Assembly: GCA_025058055.1 (NCBI GenBank)
Contig: JANXEU010000027.1
Location: forward strand, 1 to 40,823
Direction: 5' to 3'
Length of the DNA: 40,823 nucleotides
Source of the DNA: Candidatus Calditenuaceae archaeon
GTDB taxonomy: Archaea > Thermoproteota > Nitrososphaeria_A > Caldarchaeales > Calditenuaceae
Numbering within the stretch: the first letter of the stretch is position 1; each line of letters begins with the position of its first letter. The notes beneath the pieces were generated by a model that saw only the letters and a list, made by a program, of their open reading frames with translations, did no database searches and was not told where the DNA came from. A program made the translations under genes and the position numbers. Shown here in pieces: positions 7,922-15,642 of this stretch.

Positions 7922-8755
7922 TCAGGAGAGCTGGGTACCGCAGGTGGGACACTTACCTCCGATGTCTCTCCAAGTCTCGACGCACTCCCTGTGCATCGGC
8001 GCACCGCACCCTGCGCAGTTCCTAGCTGAGCCCGGTTGTATGACGTCACCACATATCACGCACTCCATCCTCTGAGAGGGTTGCTGGGCCTGAGGTATCT
8101 GGGGAGGCGGAGTTAACCTCGGTTGAACCTCGGCTGACGCTGGTCTTGCGGCGATGGAGGAAGTCTCCTCTGACTCCTCTCTCAGGAGCTCTTCGAACAT
8201 CTCTTCCTCCGGTGAGACGGCTGGTGAAGAGATGGCCACTCCCTGTACTGCTTCTACCTCCATCGGCTGATACGGCTGGTAGGTCGAGGGTCTTGACTCT
8301 GGGCGAAGCGCGACCAGTCCTATCATGGTGGATATGGCACCACCTCCGGCCATCGCGACACCGGTGAACAGCGCCGCTATCGCGCCGACTTCGGTCCTGA
8401 ACTCGACCTGCAGCGATGGAAGCAGATAGAGGACCGAGTAAAGCGGAGATAAGATCGCTAGCGCGGCCCCACTCAATGCGAAGGCAGGCACCGCGAACCT
8501 GAGGACCTTTATGCTCGCGGAGACCGACGCGAGTACTCCTGAGGCGCCAGCGAGCCCAGCCGCGATCAGAGAGAACACGAAACTGGAGGGGAGGTCGTAT
8601 CCTTGGACGCCCTCAGCCATCACGTTGTCGTAGAGCAGAGAGACCCAGTCCAAGAGCAGAGTTAGGACGTGTACCGCACCGAGGATTGATATCAACGACC
8701 CGACCCTGATCAACCTAACCAGTGCGTCCCTAACGTCCGTACCCGTTACAAGCAT
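7922..8755 (-). CDS. four-helix membrane protein with C-terminal RING/PHD-like zinc domain
   Basis: A 277-residue protein with about four hydrophobic helices in the first 150 residues (for example LISILGAVHVLTLLLDWVS and AIAALFTGVAMAGGGA), a Pro/Glu/Ser-rich linker from about 155 to 229, and a cysteine-rich tail. The tail ligands are C232-x2-C235-x11-C247-x2-C250-x4-H255-x2-C258-x10-C269-x2-C272, the C4HC3 cross-brace order of RING-CH and PHD fingers. Membrane-anchored RING-CH proteins in eukaryotes are ubiquitin ligases; whether this one takes part in protein tagging is a guess. A plain zinc ribbon pair is the alternative. ATG start, with a TATA box about 35 bases upstream. Confidence 0.7.
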   Translation of the reverse strand: MLVTGTDVRDALVRLIRVGSLISILGAVHVLTLLLDWVSLLYDNVMAEGVQGYDLPSSFVFSLIAAGLAGASGVLASVSASIKVLRFAVPAFALSGAALAILSPLYSVLYLLPSLQVEFRTEVGAIAALFTGVAMAGGGAISTMIGLVALRPESRPSTYQPYQPMEVEAVQGVAISSPAVSPEEEMFEELLREESEETSSIAARPASAEVQPRLTPPPQIPQAQQPSQRMECVICGDVIQPGSARNCAGCGAPMHRECVETWRDIGGKCPTCGTQLS

Positions 8756-8787
8756 ACTGAACCGCCTAGGACATGCCGCTCCCCATG

Positions 8788-8797
8788 TTATATAAAG
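8788..8797 (-). promoter_or_regulatory. TATA box for the RING-like membrane protein gene
   Basis: The minus strand reads TTTATATAAC about 35 bases ahead of the ATG at 8755, the spacing expected for an archaeal promoter with a very short leader. The site is nearly palindromic. Confidence 0.5.
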
Positions 8798-8850
8798 ATG
8801 TTGTACAGGAAACGGTTAGAACACATAGGCGTCGGATCGACATCATTATA

Positions 8851-9300
8851 TTAAGGTTGCTCCTTCATGGTTTCGAAGACGAAGCACGTCTCCGTCTTGC
8901 TGACGTTCTTGAGCGGCCTCAGCCTGTCGATGACGAGCTTACCAACGTCCTCGACTGAGGAACCCCTGACCTTCAGTATCATGTCCCACTGACCGCTGAC
9001 TAGGTGGACCTCGTAAACCTCGGAGAACTTGGAGATCTGTGCAGCCAGTTCCCGCTGAGAGACGTCCATTGTGGGGGTGAAGGAGACCAGTACGAACGCG
9101 GTGGTTCCGCTGCCGATCTTCGCGTAATCCGGTATCACCGTGAAGGACCTTATGTAACCCTCCTCGATCAGCCTCCGTACCCTCTCTTGGACGGTGGTCC
9201 TCGGCAGGTTGAGCTCACCGGCAAGGTCCGTGAAGGTCTTCCTCGCGTCCCTCTTCAGCGCCTCTAGAATCCTCAGGTCCCTAGCGTCCAGCGTTGTCAC
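8851..9300 (-). CDS. Lrp/AsnC family transcriptional regulator
   Basis: A 149-residue regulator. The N-terminal helix-turn-helix (LDARDLRILEALKRDARKT to TTVQERVRRLIEEGYIRSF) is followed by the RAM ligand-binding domain (TTAFVLVSFTP to WDMILKVRG). Such proteins form octamers that sense amino acids and control transcription. GTG start at 9298-9300 with GGGAGGTG about 12 bases upstream. It is divergent from the HMG-CoA synthase gene across about 100 bp, so it may autoregulate and possibly influence that operon. The ligand cannot be predicted. Confidence 0.92.
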   Translation of the reverse strand: MTTLDARDLRILEALKRDARKTFTDLAGELNLPRTTVQERVRRLIEEGYIRSFTVIPDYAKIGSGTTAFVLVSFTPTMDVSQRELAAQISKFSEVYEVHLVSGQWDMILKVRGSSVEDVGKLVIDRLRPLKNVSKTETCFVFETMKEQP

Positions 9301-9370
9301 GCGGTTTCACCCACCTCCCGTTATTTAGGGTAGGTTAGATAGCCGATCAGCTAATGGATGATTAGGCAGG

Positions 9371-9380
9371 TTTTTATCTG
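9371..9380 (+). promoter_or_regulatory. TATA box of the mevalonate (HMG-CoA synthase) operon
   Basis: TTTTTATCTG centred about 27 bases before the TTG start at 9403, consistent with a leaderless or near-leaderless transcript. Confidence 0.45.
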
Positions 9381-9402
9381 AAGCGTAGCTGGATCTGGAG
9401 AG

Positions 9403-10452
9403 TTGGCGAGGATAAGGAACGTAGCGATCCTCGGGTACGGTGGATATGTACCGAGGCTGAGGATCAAGGCGACCGAGATTGCGAGGATATGGGGGAGGGA
9501 GGAGGACGCGCTGCCGGTCAGGGAGAAGTCGGTCAACGAGCTCGACGAGGACGCGATAACGATGGCTGTGGAGGCGGCCAAGTACGCTATGAGGAGGGCC
9601 GGCATAGACCCCGCCGAGATAGGCGCGGTCAACGTCGGCTCCGAGTCGCATCCCTACGCGGTCAAGCCGTCGGGAACAGTGGTCGCCGAGGCGCTGGGCA
9701 TACCGCCGAACTTCCTCGCGGCGGACCTGGAGTTCGCGTGCAAGGCCGGGACTGAGTCCCTCCAGATGATCTCCGGTCTGGTCTCAGCAGGCATCATAAG
9801 GGCGGGTCTGGCGATCGGGGCCGACACGGCCCAGGGGAGGCCGGGGGACGCGCTGGAGTTCACAGCTGCAGCTGGTGCGGCGGCCCTAGTCGTCGGTAGG
9901 CCCGGAAACGGTGAGGTCGCGTCCATCGAGTACGCCCGGAGCTACGTGACCGACACACCGGACTTCTGGAGGAGGGCCCACGAGCGTTACCCCTCGCATA
10001 CGTTCAGGTTCACGGGTGAGCCGGCCTACTTCCATCACACGCTCTCAGCGGTCAAGGGGTTGCTGGAGGAGGCGGGACTGAAGGTCTCCGATGTCGACTA
10101 CTTCGTCTTCCATCAGCCCAACTACAAGTTCCCGTTCGCGGCCGCGAAGGTCCTCCAGATTCCTAAGGAGAAGGTGGAGCAGGGAGTCGTGACCCACCTA
10201 ATCGGCAACACGTACGCCGCTAGCTCTCTGATGGGGTTGGTGAGGGTGCTGGACGCGGCGAGGCCCGGCCAGCTGATCGTCCTCACGTCCTTCGGCTCCG
10301 GTGCCGGAAGCGACTCCTTCCTCATCGAGACCAAGGAGGGGTTGCCGGAGAAGAGGGCCAAAGCTCCGTTGCTGGACGCTTTGATCGGCAGGGCGAAGTA
10401 CGTCGATTATGCGACCTATCTCAGACACAGGGACAAGATACGCGGTGCCTGA
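9403..10452 (+). CDS. hydroxymethylglutaryl-CoA synthase (archaeal type)
   Basis: A 349-residue enzyme that condenses acetoacetyl-CoA with acetyl-CoA to HMG-CoA, the committed step to mevalonate and archaeal lipids. It starts with VAILGYGGYVPRLRI, the family opening, has the catalytic Glu in VGSESHPYAVK (E81), the nucleophilic Cys in EFACKAGTES (C113) and the catalytic His in FVFHQPNYKFP. TTG start at 9403 is fixed by that conserved N-terminus. It is followed after three bases by a thiolase and then by a DUF35 gene, the standard archaeal trio whose products form one complex. Confidence 0.95.
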   Translation: MARIRNVAILGYGGYVPRLRIKATEIARIWGREEDALPVREKSVNELDEDAITMAVEAAKYAMRRAGIDPAEIGAVNVGSESHPYAVKPSGTVVAEALGIPPNFLAADLEFACKAGTESLQMISGLVSAGIIRAGLAIGADTAQGRPGDALEFTAAAGAAALVVGRPGNGEVASIEYARSYVTDTPDFWRRAHERYPSHTFRFTGEPAYFHHTLSAVKGLLEEAGLKVSDVDYFVFHQPNYKFPFAAAKVLQIPKEKVEQGVVTHLIGNTYAASSLMGLVRVLDAARPGQLIVLTSFGSGAGSDSFLIETKEGLPEKRAKAPLLDALIGRAKYVDYATYLRHRDKIRGA

Positions 10453-10455
10453 GTC

Positions 10456-11622
10456 ATGAGGAACGTTCACGTGGTGGGCGTCGGCTACACGAGGATCGGG
10501 GAGCACTGGGACGAGTCCCTGACCGAGCTCATGGCCGAGGCTTCGCTCGCTGCGATCGAGGACGCAGGCGTTGAGAGGGTAGACGGAGTTTACGTCGCGA
10601 GCACCTTCTGCGAGGTGACCAACAACCAAGCCGGCATTTCAGCTCTGATAGCTGAGGCGCTGGGTCTGAGGAGCGTGTACGGAGTGAGGGTTGAGGGTGG
10701 TGAGTCCTCTGGAATGATGGCCTTGATGGAGGCGTACGCTGCGGTCGCGTCCGGACTGGTCGACTTCGCGTTGGTCGTCGGCGGCGAGAAGCTCTCGGAC
10801 CTGTTACCGGACGAGTTCAACTCCGTTCACAGCATGACTCTGCCGTACGACTCGATGGGGTTCGCAGGTGTCACACCGGCGTCCATCGCGGCCCTTCTCT
10901 ACAGGGCATATCTCGAGAGGTATGAAATTCCGCAGGAGTTCATCGCTCAGTTCCCGGTACTCATGCACAACAACGCTGAGGGCATCAGCCACGCTCAGTT
11001 CCCTTTCAAGGTGAAACTCGAGGACGTGCTCGGTTCTCCTGAGGTTGCACCTCCTCTGAGGAGGCTCGAGTGCTTCGCGCCCTGTGACGGTGCAGCTGCC
11101 GTGATCTTCGCCTCCGAGGACTCTCAAACTAAGCGCTCATCAGGTCAGACTGTGAGGATCGGAGGGATAAGCATGAAGACGGATTACGTCTCGCCGTTCG
11201 ACAGGGAAGACCCGCTCTTCATGACCTCTGTGGCGCTCTCCGTCGACGAGGCCCTTCTTCGCAGCGGCATCTCCAGAGGCGAGCTAGACGTTCTTGAGGT
11301 CCACGACTCCTACTCAATAGTCGCGCCCCTTATACTCGAGAGCGGAGGGTTCTCGTCGCGTGGAGAGAGCTGCCCTGACCTCAAAATGAGCAAATACGCA
11401 TTGGAGGGCGAGCTCCCTATCAACACCTTCGGAGGCCTGAAGGCCAGAGGCCATCCGCTAGGCGCGACAGCGCTCTATCAGGTAGCCGAGGTCTACCTCC
11501 AGCTCACCGGAAGGGCGGGGAAGAGGCAGATCGATGGGGCGAGGGCAGGTGCGGCTATCTCCGTTTCGGGGTTCGGGACGATCGCTGGGACGGCCGTGAT
11601 GCTGTCGGGTGAAGGTGAGTGA
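10456..11622 (+). CDS. archaeal thiolase (acetyl-CoA acetyltransferase family) lacking the usual Cys
   Basis: A 388-residue thiolase of the archaeal SCPx-like type, which normally joins two acetyl-CoA into acetoacetyl-CoA for the adjacent HMG-CoA synthase. C-terminal motifs are intact: EVHDSYSI and NTFGGLKARGHPLGAT with the catalytic His. At the position of the nucleophilic Cys, where relatives read VEAACASGG, this protein reads VEGGESSGM, with Glu83 in place of Cys and the downstream spacing to VASGLVD unchanged. That predicts loss of normal acyl transfer, or a changed role within the complex. Start ATG 10456; stop overlaps DUF35 (GTGA). Confidence 0.85.
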   Translation: MRNVHVVGVGYTRIGEHWDESLTELMAEASLAAIEDAGVERVDGVYVASTFCEVTNNQAGISALIAEALGLRSVYGVRVEGGESSGMMALMEAYAAVASGLVDFALVVGGEKLSDLLPDEFNSVHSMTLPYDSMGFAGVTPASIAALLYRAYLERYEIPQEFIAQFPVLMHNNAEGISHAQFPFKVKLEDVLGSPEVAPPLRRLECFAPCDGAAAVIFASEDSQTKRSSGQTVRIGGISMKTDYVSPFDREDPLFMTSVALSVDEALLRSGISRGELDVLEVHDSYSIVAPLILESGGFSSRGESCPDLKMSKYALEGELPINTFGGLKARGHPLGATALYQVAEVYLQLTGRAGKRQIDGARAGAAISVSGFGTIAGTAVMLSGEGE

Positions 11623-12026
11623 GGTTCAACTTCAGGCCTCAGAGTCACTGGAGGTTCAAGAGGTTCAGGTACAGGACGGAGGTCTTGAGGTGTGCGAGCT
11701 GCGGTACCGTCAATGTGACACCTAGGCCTGTCTGCAGGCGCTGTCGGTCGAGGAACCTCTTGAGGGAGGAGCTCCCGGAAAGAGGCAGGTTGGTGGCCTT
11801 CACCGTCGTGAAGTCACCCACCGAGGAGCATAAAGAGCTGGCACCGTACATCGTCGGTCTCGTTGAGTTCGAGGACGGTACGCGCGTCGTCACGCAGATA
11901 ACCGATTCGGACCCAGAAGAGCTGCGCACCGGAATGACAGTTGAGCGTGTCGTCCGGAAGATAACCCACGACGGAGACTCAGGGATAATCGTCTACGGCT
12001 TCAAGTTCAGGCCTCTAGTGTCTTAG
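11619..12026 (+). CDS. DUF35 OB-fold/zinc-ribbon protein
   Basis: A 135-residue protein with an N-terminal rubredoxin-like zinc ribbon (CASCG at about 25 and CRRCRS at about 39) and a C-terminal OB fold (GRLVAFTVV to YIVGLVEFEDG). In archaea DUF35 bridges thiolase and HMG-CoA synthase so that acetoacetyl-CoA is channelled; gene order here matches. GTG start at 11619 overlaps the thiolase stop. Confidence 0.9.
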   Translation: MRFNFRPQSHWRFKRFRYRTEVLRCASCGTVNVTPRPVCRRCRSRNLLREELPERGRLVAFTVVKSPTEEHKELAPYIVGLVEFEDGTRVVTQITDSDPEELRTGMTVERVVRKITHDGDSGIIVYGFKFRPLVS

Positions 12027-12112
12027 CCGACTACTTGGACGGGAGATAACCTGGGAGGTGGTGTAGAGGAACAGATCGGCTTATCAGCATCCGTCACGGT
12101 CAGTTCTGAGAG

Positions 12113-12694
12113 GTGACCAACGACTCTTCTCTCTTCCCTCCATTCTCGAGGTGGATGGAGGAAGCAGTACTGGAGAATCCGCTGAGGCGGCTGATTCAAA
12201 GCCCCCTGAGGGTCCTGAAGGAGATGGGCGTGAAGTTGGGAGACGTTCTGATGGACGTAGGGTGCGGTTTCGGCTATCTGTCGATACCAGCGGCTGAGCT
12301 TGTCGCTCCTACAGGTCTTGTATACTCGGTAGACGTTGACGAGTTCAAACTCCGGAAATTGAGGGAGAGGGCCAGATCGAGGAACCTCAGCAACCTGAGG
12401 ACCATCAGATCGGAAGCTTGGAAGATCGAAGAGGTCGATTCCTGCACGGTCGACGTGGCCGTGATGTTCTTCAGCCTTCACCACTTCGAGAAGCTTAGAG
12501 AGTCGATGGAGGAGGCTAAGACCAAGCTGAGGAGGGGTGGGAGACTCTTCGTCTACGACCCGATACGCACTAGGTTCGCGGGACACGGAACGAGCGCAGA
12601 GGAGGTCATGAAGATGGGCATCGATCTGGGTTTCAGCTTGAGATCCCTCAAGAAAAGAGGCCTCACCTACAGCATCGAGCTGATGAAGTCGTAA
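12113..12694 (+). CDS. SAM-dependent methyltransferase (class I)
   Basis: A 193-residue Rossmann methyltransferase. Motif I is DVGCGFGYLSIPAA, motif II contains YSVDVDEFKL, and the post-II region AVMFFSLHHFE resembles UbiE/Methyltransf_11 proteins. The N-terminal segment (FPPFSRWMEEAVLENPLRRL) is typical of archaeal enzymes of this group. The substrate is unknown. GTG start at 12113; an ATG at 12155 would shorten it by 14 residues. It stands about 90 bp after the mevalonate trio on the same strand. Confidence 0.8.
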   Translation: MTNDSSLFPPFSRWMEEAVLENPLRRLIQSPLRVLKEMGVKLGDVLMDVGCGFGYLSIPAAELVAPTGLVYSVDVDEFKLRKLRERARSRNLSNLRTIRSEAWKIEEVDSCTVDVAVMFFSLHHFEKLRESMEEAKTKLRRGGRLFVYDPIRTRFAGHGTSAEEVMKMGIDLGFSLRSLKKRGLTYSIELMKS

Positions 12695-12767
12695 CCGGAA
12701 GACGTCACCTCTAACGTTTCCAACTTGGTGGCAGAAAGTTCAAGAAATCCAGAGCGAGAACAGAAGT

Positions 12768-12861
12768 GGGCCCGTGGCCTAGCTTGGATAGGGCGCCGAC
12801 CGTAGAGTCGGGCGCATGCCTCCGGAGCCGGAGGTCCCGGGTTCGAATCCCGGCGGGCCCG
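12768..12861 (+). tRNA. tRNA-Arg(CCG) with a non-canonical 19-nt intron
   Basis: Acceptor GGGCCCG/CGGGCCC, D-stem GCCT/GGGC, T-arm CCGGG-TTCGAAT-CCCGG, discriminator G at 12861, no encoded CCA. The anticodon arm closes only if 12799-12817 is removed: CCG (27-29) joins GC (30-31), giving stem CCGGC/GCCGG and loop CTCCGGA, anticodon CCG. The intron therefore sits between positions 29 and 30, inside the anticodon stem, rather than at the usual 37/38. Boundaries cannot slide because neighbouring bases differ. Confidence 0.85.
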
Positions 12862-12919
12862 ATCTGATTCTGACGGCAACGTTCAGTAAGGGATGACTGC
12901 GTTGACAGACCAGATAGCT

Positions 12920-12991
12920 TGGACCGGGCGGGATTCGAACCCGCGACCTCCCGGGTGCAAACCGGGCGATCTGCCACTGATCTACCGGCCC
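12920..12991 (-). tRNA. tRNA-Ala(TGC)
   Basis: On the minus strand: acceptor GGGCCGG/CCGGTCC (one G-U pair), D-arm GATC/GATC, anticodon stem CCCGG/CCGGG, loop TTTGCAC with anticodon TGC, T-arm GCGGG-TTCGAAT-CCCGC, discriminator A. No intron. Confidence 0.92.
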
Positions 12992-13159
12992 GCAGTGATG
13001 AGTTCCGGAACTCACAATATAGGTTTCGCGACGAGTGACGACGCTCTGAGGCGGGCTGCCTAACGGCACAGAAGTCCGGTGAGGCGCTTCAGGATCGAAC
13101 CCGATCTGACGCGTCTGCCCTCGGTTCAGCCACTCGAGAGAATTCTCTCATTGTGTCCA

Positions 13160-14521
13160 TCACGAGTACCTGCTCAGATATCGCTGTATCCCAGGCTTCC
13201 TCATGAGCGACGCCTCGGTTATTCTCCTGACCTTCCCGTAAATCTTGGATTCGAAGAAGGGCCTATCGAAGGCACCGAAGCACCAGCCTATCCCGAGGTA
13301 ACTGTTTGGATCGACTCCGTCGAGGCCGTACCTGTCGTTCAAATAAACGGCGTATTCGAAGGCCATTCGAGGGTCCTCCGTCCACTCGATCAATCTCTTG
13401 CACCAATACATCCGCATGTAGTTATGGACCTTCCCCGTACTCAATAGCTCTCGCTGAGCTGCGTTCCAGTACCTGTCGTGAGTCTGGGCCCTCTCCAGCT
13501 CCCTCAGGCTGTAGATGTGCTCACGTCTGTCCCCTGCGTGGTCCTCGAGCGTACTCCTCGCCCAAAGCGGCAGGCCCTCGAACTTGCCGAAGTCAGGGTT
13601 GTAGACCGCGGCGTTCCTCGCCAGCTCCCTCCAGACGACAAGCTCGTTGATCAAGGTCTGTACGTTCACGTCGTTCGGGGCGTAGTGTTTCAGAACCTCT
13701 CGCAGCACTTGAACAGGCGATATCATCCCCCACCTCAGGTAGGGGCTGAGTTCGGACGTGGCAACCGCCCCAGGATCCGATCGCCTCTCGGAGTAGAACG
13801 GCAACCTTTCCCCTACGAACGTTCTTAGACGTCGTAGCGCTTCGTCCTCCCCTCCGACGAGTTGATCGACGGCATCGACTGTGTGGTCCACCTCGAGGCC
13901 CTTAATGTAACCCTCAACTGTGTCCTCGTCCCAGCTGACAACGTCTAAGTCCAGTGAGGGGATCCTGGGAGCGAGCGCAGGGACCTCCTCCAAGAACTTC
14001 TCGAGGTTGCTCAGGACCTTCGGTCTGATGGTCATAGCGTAAGGCTCGGGCCTCCGGGACACGACCTCGACGGGAACCGTGACGTCTCCTTCGACCATCA
14101 CTACATGCGATTCGGATCCCTTGACGATCTCGTCGATGTACCTCCTCTGGTGGGCGAGGTACGGCCTATCCAAGACAACCATGCAGGACTCCCTGATCAA
14201 GGGGAGGAAGTCGTAATTCTTCAGGACCACGAGCTTGATCCCTCTCCGGGCGAGGGAGCTCTTCAACTTCATCATCCCCTCGAGCATGAACCTGAACCTC
14301 CTCAGGTTTGGGTGGGGCTTCCTCTCAATCAGCGGAAAGACGACGATCGCCGGCCTCCCCAGCTCGTTGGCAGCGTGTATCGCGTACTCCAGAGCGTAGT
14401 TGTGAACTGATCGATGAGAAGCGTACATGATGTACGTCACGAACTCCCCGCGGTTCTTTTCTTGGTCTGCCCTGAGGACATGTATCCGCTCCACCCTCAT
14501 GAAGCCCGGTAGGGGGATCAC
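13160..14521 (-). CDS. phr: class II CPD photolyase
   Basis: A 453-residue flavoprotein that splits cyclobutane pyrimidine dimers using blue light. The N-terminal antenna domain (FVTYIMYASHRSVHNYALEYA) and the C-terminal FAD domain are both complete. Class II signatures are visible: ELVVWRELARNAAVYN, GKVHNYMRMYWCKRLIEW and DRYGLDGVDPNSYLGIGWCFG. GTG 14521 is the longest start; ATG at 14500 (MRVERIHVLR) is equally possible and loses only seven residues. A light-dependent repair enzyme points to a habitat that is at least sometimes lit. Confidence 0.93.
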   Translation of the reverse strand: MIPLPGFMRVERIHVLRADQEKNRGEFVTYIMYASHRSVHNYALEYAIHAANELGRPAIVVFPLIERKPHPNLRRFRFMLEGMMKLKSSLARRGIKLVVLKNYDFLPLIRESCMVVLDRPYLAHQRRYIDEIVKGSESHVVMVEGDVTVPVEVVSRRPEPYAMTIRPKVLSNLEKFLEEVPALAPRIPSLDLDVVSWDEDTVEGYIKGLEVDHTVDAVDQLVGGEDEALRRLRTFVGERLPFYSERRSDPGAVATSELSPYLRWGMISPVQVLREVLKHYAPNDVNVQTLINELVVWRELARNAAVYNPDFGKFEGLPLWARSTLEDHAGDRREHIYSLRELERAQTHDRYWNAAQRELLSTGKVHNYMRMYWCKRLIEWTEDPRMAFEYAVYLNDRYGLDGVDPNSYLGIGWCFGAFDRPFFESKIYGKVRRITEASLMRKPGIQRYLSRYS

Positions 14522-14637
14522 GGTGGGAGTTTCGGAGACACATGGATAAACTCTCGTTCAGCACGTCAAGCTCTCGGATGAGAGGGTTCGAGCCTTCGGA
14601 TCTCGTTATGTGGGAAGGCATTCATCGGAGGTATGCA

Positions 14638-14647
14638 CTATTATTAG
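14638..14647 (+). promoter_or_regulatory. TATA box of the SDR gene
   Basis: CTATTATTAG centred about 27 bases before ATG 14670; this supports the shorter start and a leaderless transcript. Confidence 0.5.
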
Positions 14648-14669
14648 CTTGCCTCAACGTCTCATACCG

Positions 14670-15485
14670 ATGGACAATAATTCGGATGAGTGGAGATCTG
14701 TGAGCGATCTGATCTCCCTTAAGGGTAGGCGAGCGCTCATCACGGGTGCGGCCTCCGGTATAGGACGATCGATTGCCGAGAGGTTCGCTGAGGTCGGGGC
14801 TGAACTGCAACTGGTCGATGTGAACGAGTTCGGACTTGCCGAAGTATCGCGATCGCTCAACGAGAGGTTCGGGGCCACACTCAAGACTTTCGTGATCGAC
14901 CTCTCGAAGACCGACGATATCAAACGGCTTTGGGAGCAAATTGAGGGCGAAGCTCCAGACATACTCATCAACAACGCCGGGATCTACGAGTTCAAGGAGT
15001 TCCTTGAAGTAGACCCTGCGTTTCTGGAACGCACTTTATCGGTGAATCTCAAGTCGGCCTTTTTCATGTGTCAGCACATGATCAGGGCCAGAGAGAATAA
15101 GGGAGGGGTGATCGTCAACATCAGCTCGATAGAGGCCGTGCTGCATCTCGTTAAAGGGCTGACGCATTACGGCATCAGTAAGGTAGGGCTCATCACGTTG
15201 ACCAGGGCCCTCGCGAGGGAGTTCGGCGAAAAGGGGTTCAGGGTGAATGCTGTTATGCCTGGAGGTATCAGGACTCCTGGAACCGAGAGGCTGAGGAAGG
15301 AGGCGATGAAGAGGTTGCAGGTCAGCTTCTTCGTCACCGGATTCAGCTTCATCTCGAGAGTTCCCCTTAAACGGCTCGGGCAACCTGATGAGGTCGCTAG
15401 GGTGGTTCTGTTCTTGGCCTCAGACCTCGCAAGCTACGTCAACGGGGCCGTGATCGCGGTGGACGGTGGCTTCCTCACGGATTGA
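14670..15485 (+). CDS. short-chain dehydrogenase/reductase
   Basis: A 271-residue classical SDR. Cofactor motif TGAASGIGRSIA, the structural NNAG, and the catalytic Ser (NISSIE) with Tyr-x3-Lys (HYGISK) are all present, as is the C-terminal VNGAVIAVDGG. The acidic Asp after strand 2 (LVDVNE) suggests NAD(H) preference. The substrate cannot be told from sequence; relatives reduce 3-oxoacyl groups, sugars or alcohols. The ORF track starts 20 codons earlier, but a TATA box at 14638 and the family length favour ATG 14670. It ends three bases before a convergent tRNA-Glu. Confidence 0.88.
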   Translation: MDNNSDEWRSVSDLISLKGRRALITGAASGIGRSIAERFAEVGAELQLVDVNEFGLAEVSRSLNERFGATLKTFVIDLSKTDDIKRLWEQIEGEAPDILINNAGIYEFKEFLEVDPAFLERTLSVNLKSAFFMCQHMIRARENKGGVIVNISSIEAVLHLVKGLTHYGISKVGLITLTRALAREFGEKGFRVNAVMPGGIRTPGTERLRKEAMKRLQVSFFVTGFSFISRVPLKRLGQPDEVARVVLFLASDLASYVNGAVIAVDGGFLTD

Positions 15486-15487
15486 GA

Positions 15488-15562
15488 TGCTCCGGCCGGG
15501 ATTTGAACCCGGGTCTCGGGCTCGAGAGGCCCGCATACTTGACCGGACTATACTACCGGAGC
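15488..15562 (-). tRNA. tRNA-Glu(CTC)
   Basis: On the minus strand: acceptor GCTCCGG/CCGGAGC, anticodon stem CGGGC/GCCCG, loop CTCTCGA with anticodon CTC, T-arm CCGGG-TTCAAAT-CCCGG, discriminator A. No intron visible. Confidence 0.9.
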
Positions 15563-15642
15563 GCGGGTAAGCTACCCCCCTATAACTAGTCGATTACTGA
15601 GCTGTTATCTATACGTATCGGCTGAGCGTGGCGGCGTGCAGA

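Noticed and set aside
12768-12861. Reading the 12.8-kb tRNA as a class II (Leu/Ser) tRNA with a long variable arm, CCTCCG-GAGC-CGGAGG
   Set aside because: The anticodon loop would have six bases and no U33. Removing a 19-nt intron gives a perfect Arg(CCG) cloverleaf whose 3' half equals the other tRNA-Arg.
12667-13069. Minus-strand ORFs over the tRNA genes, with phrases like RDSNPGPPAPEA
   Set aside because: These are translations of tRNA sequence, a common artefact.
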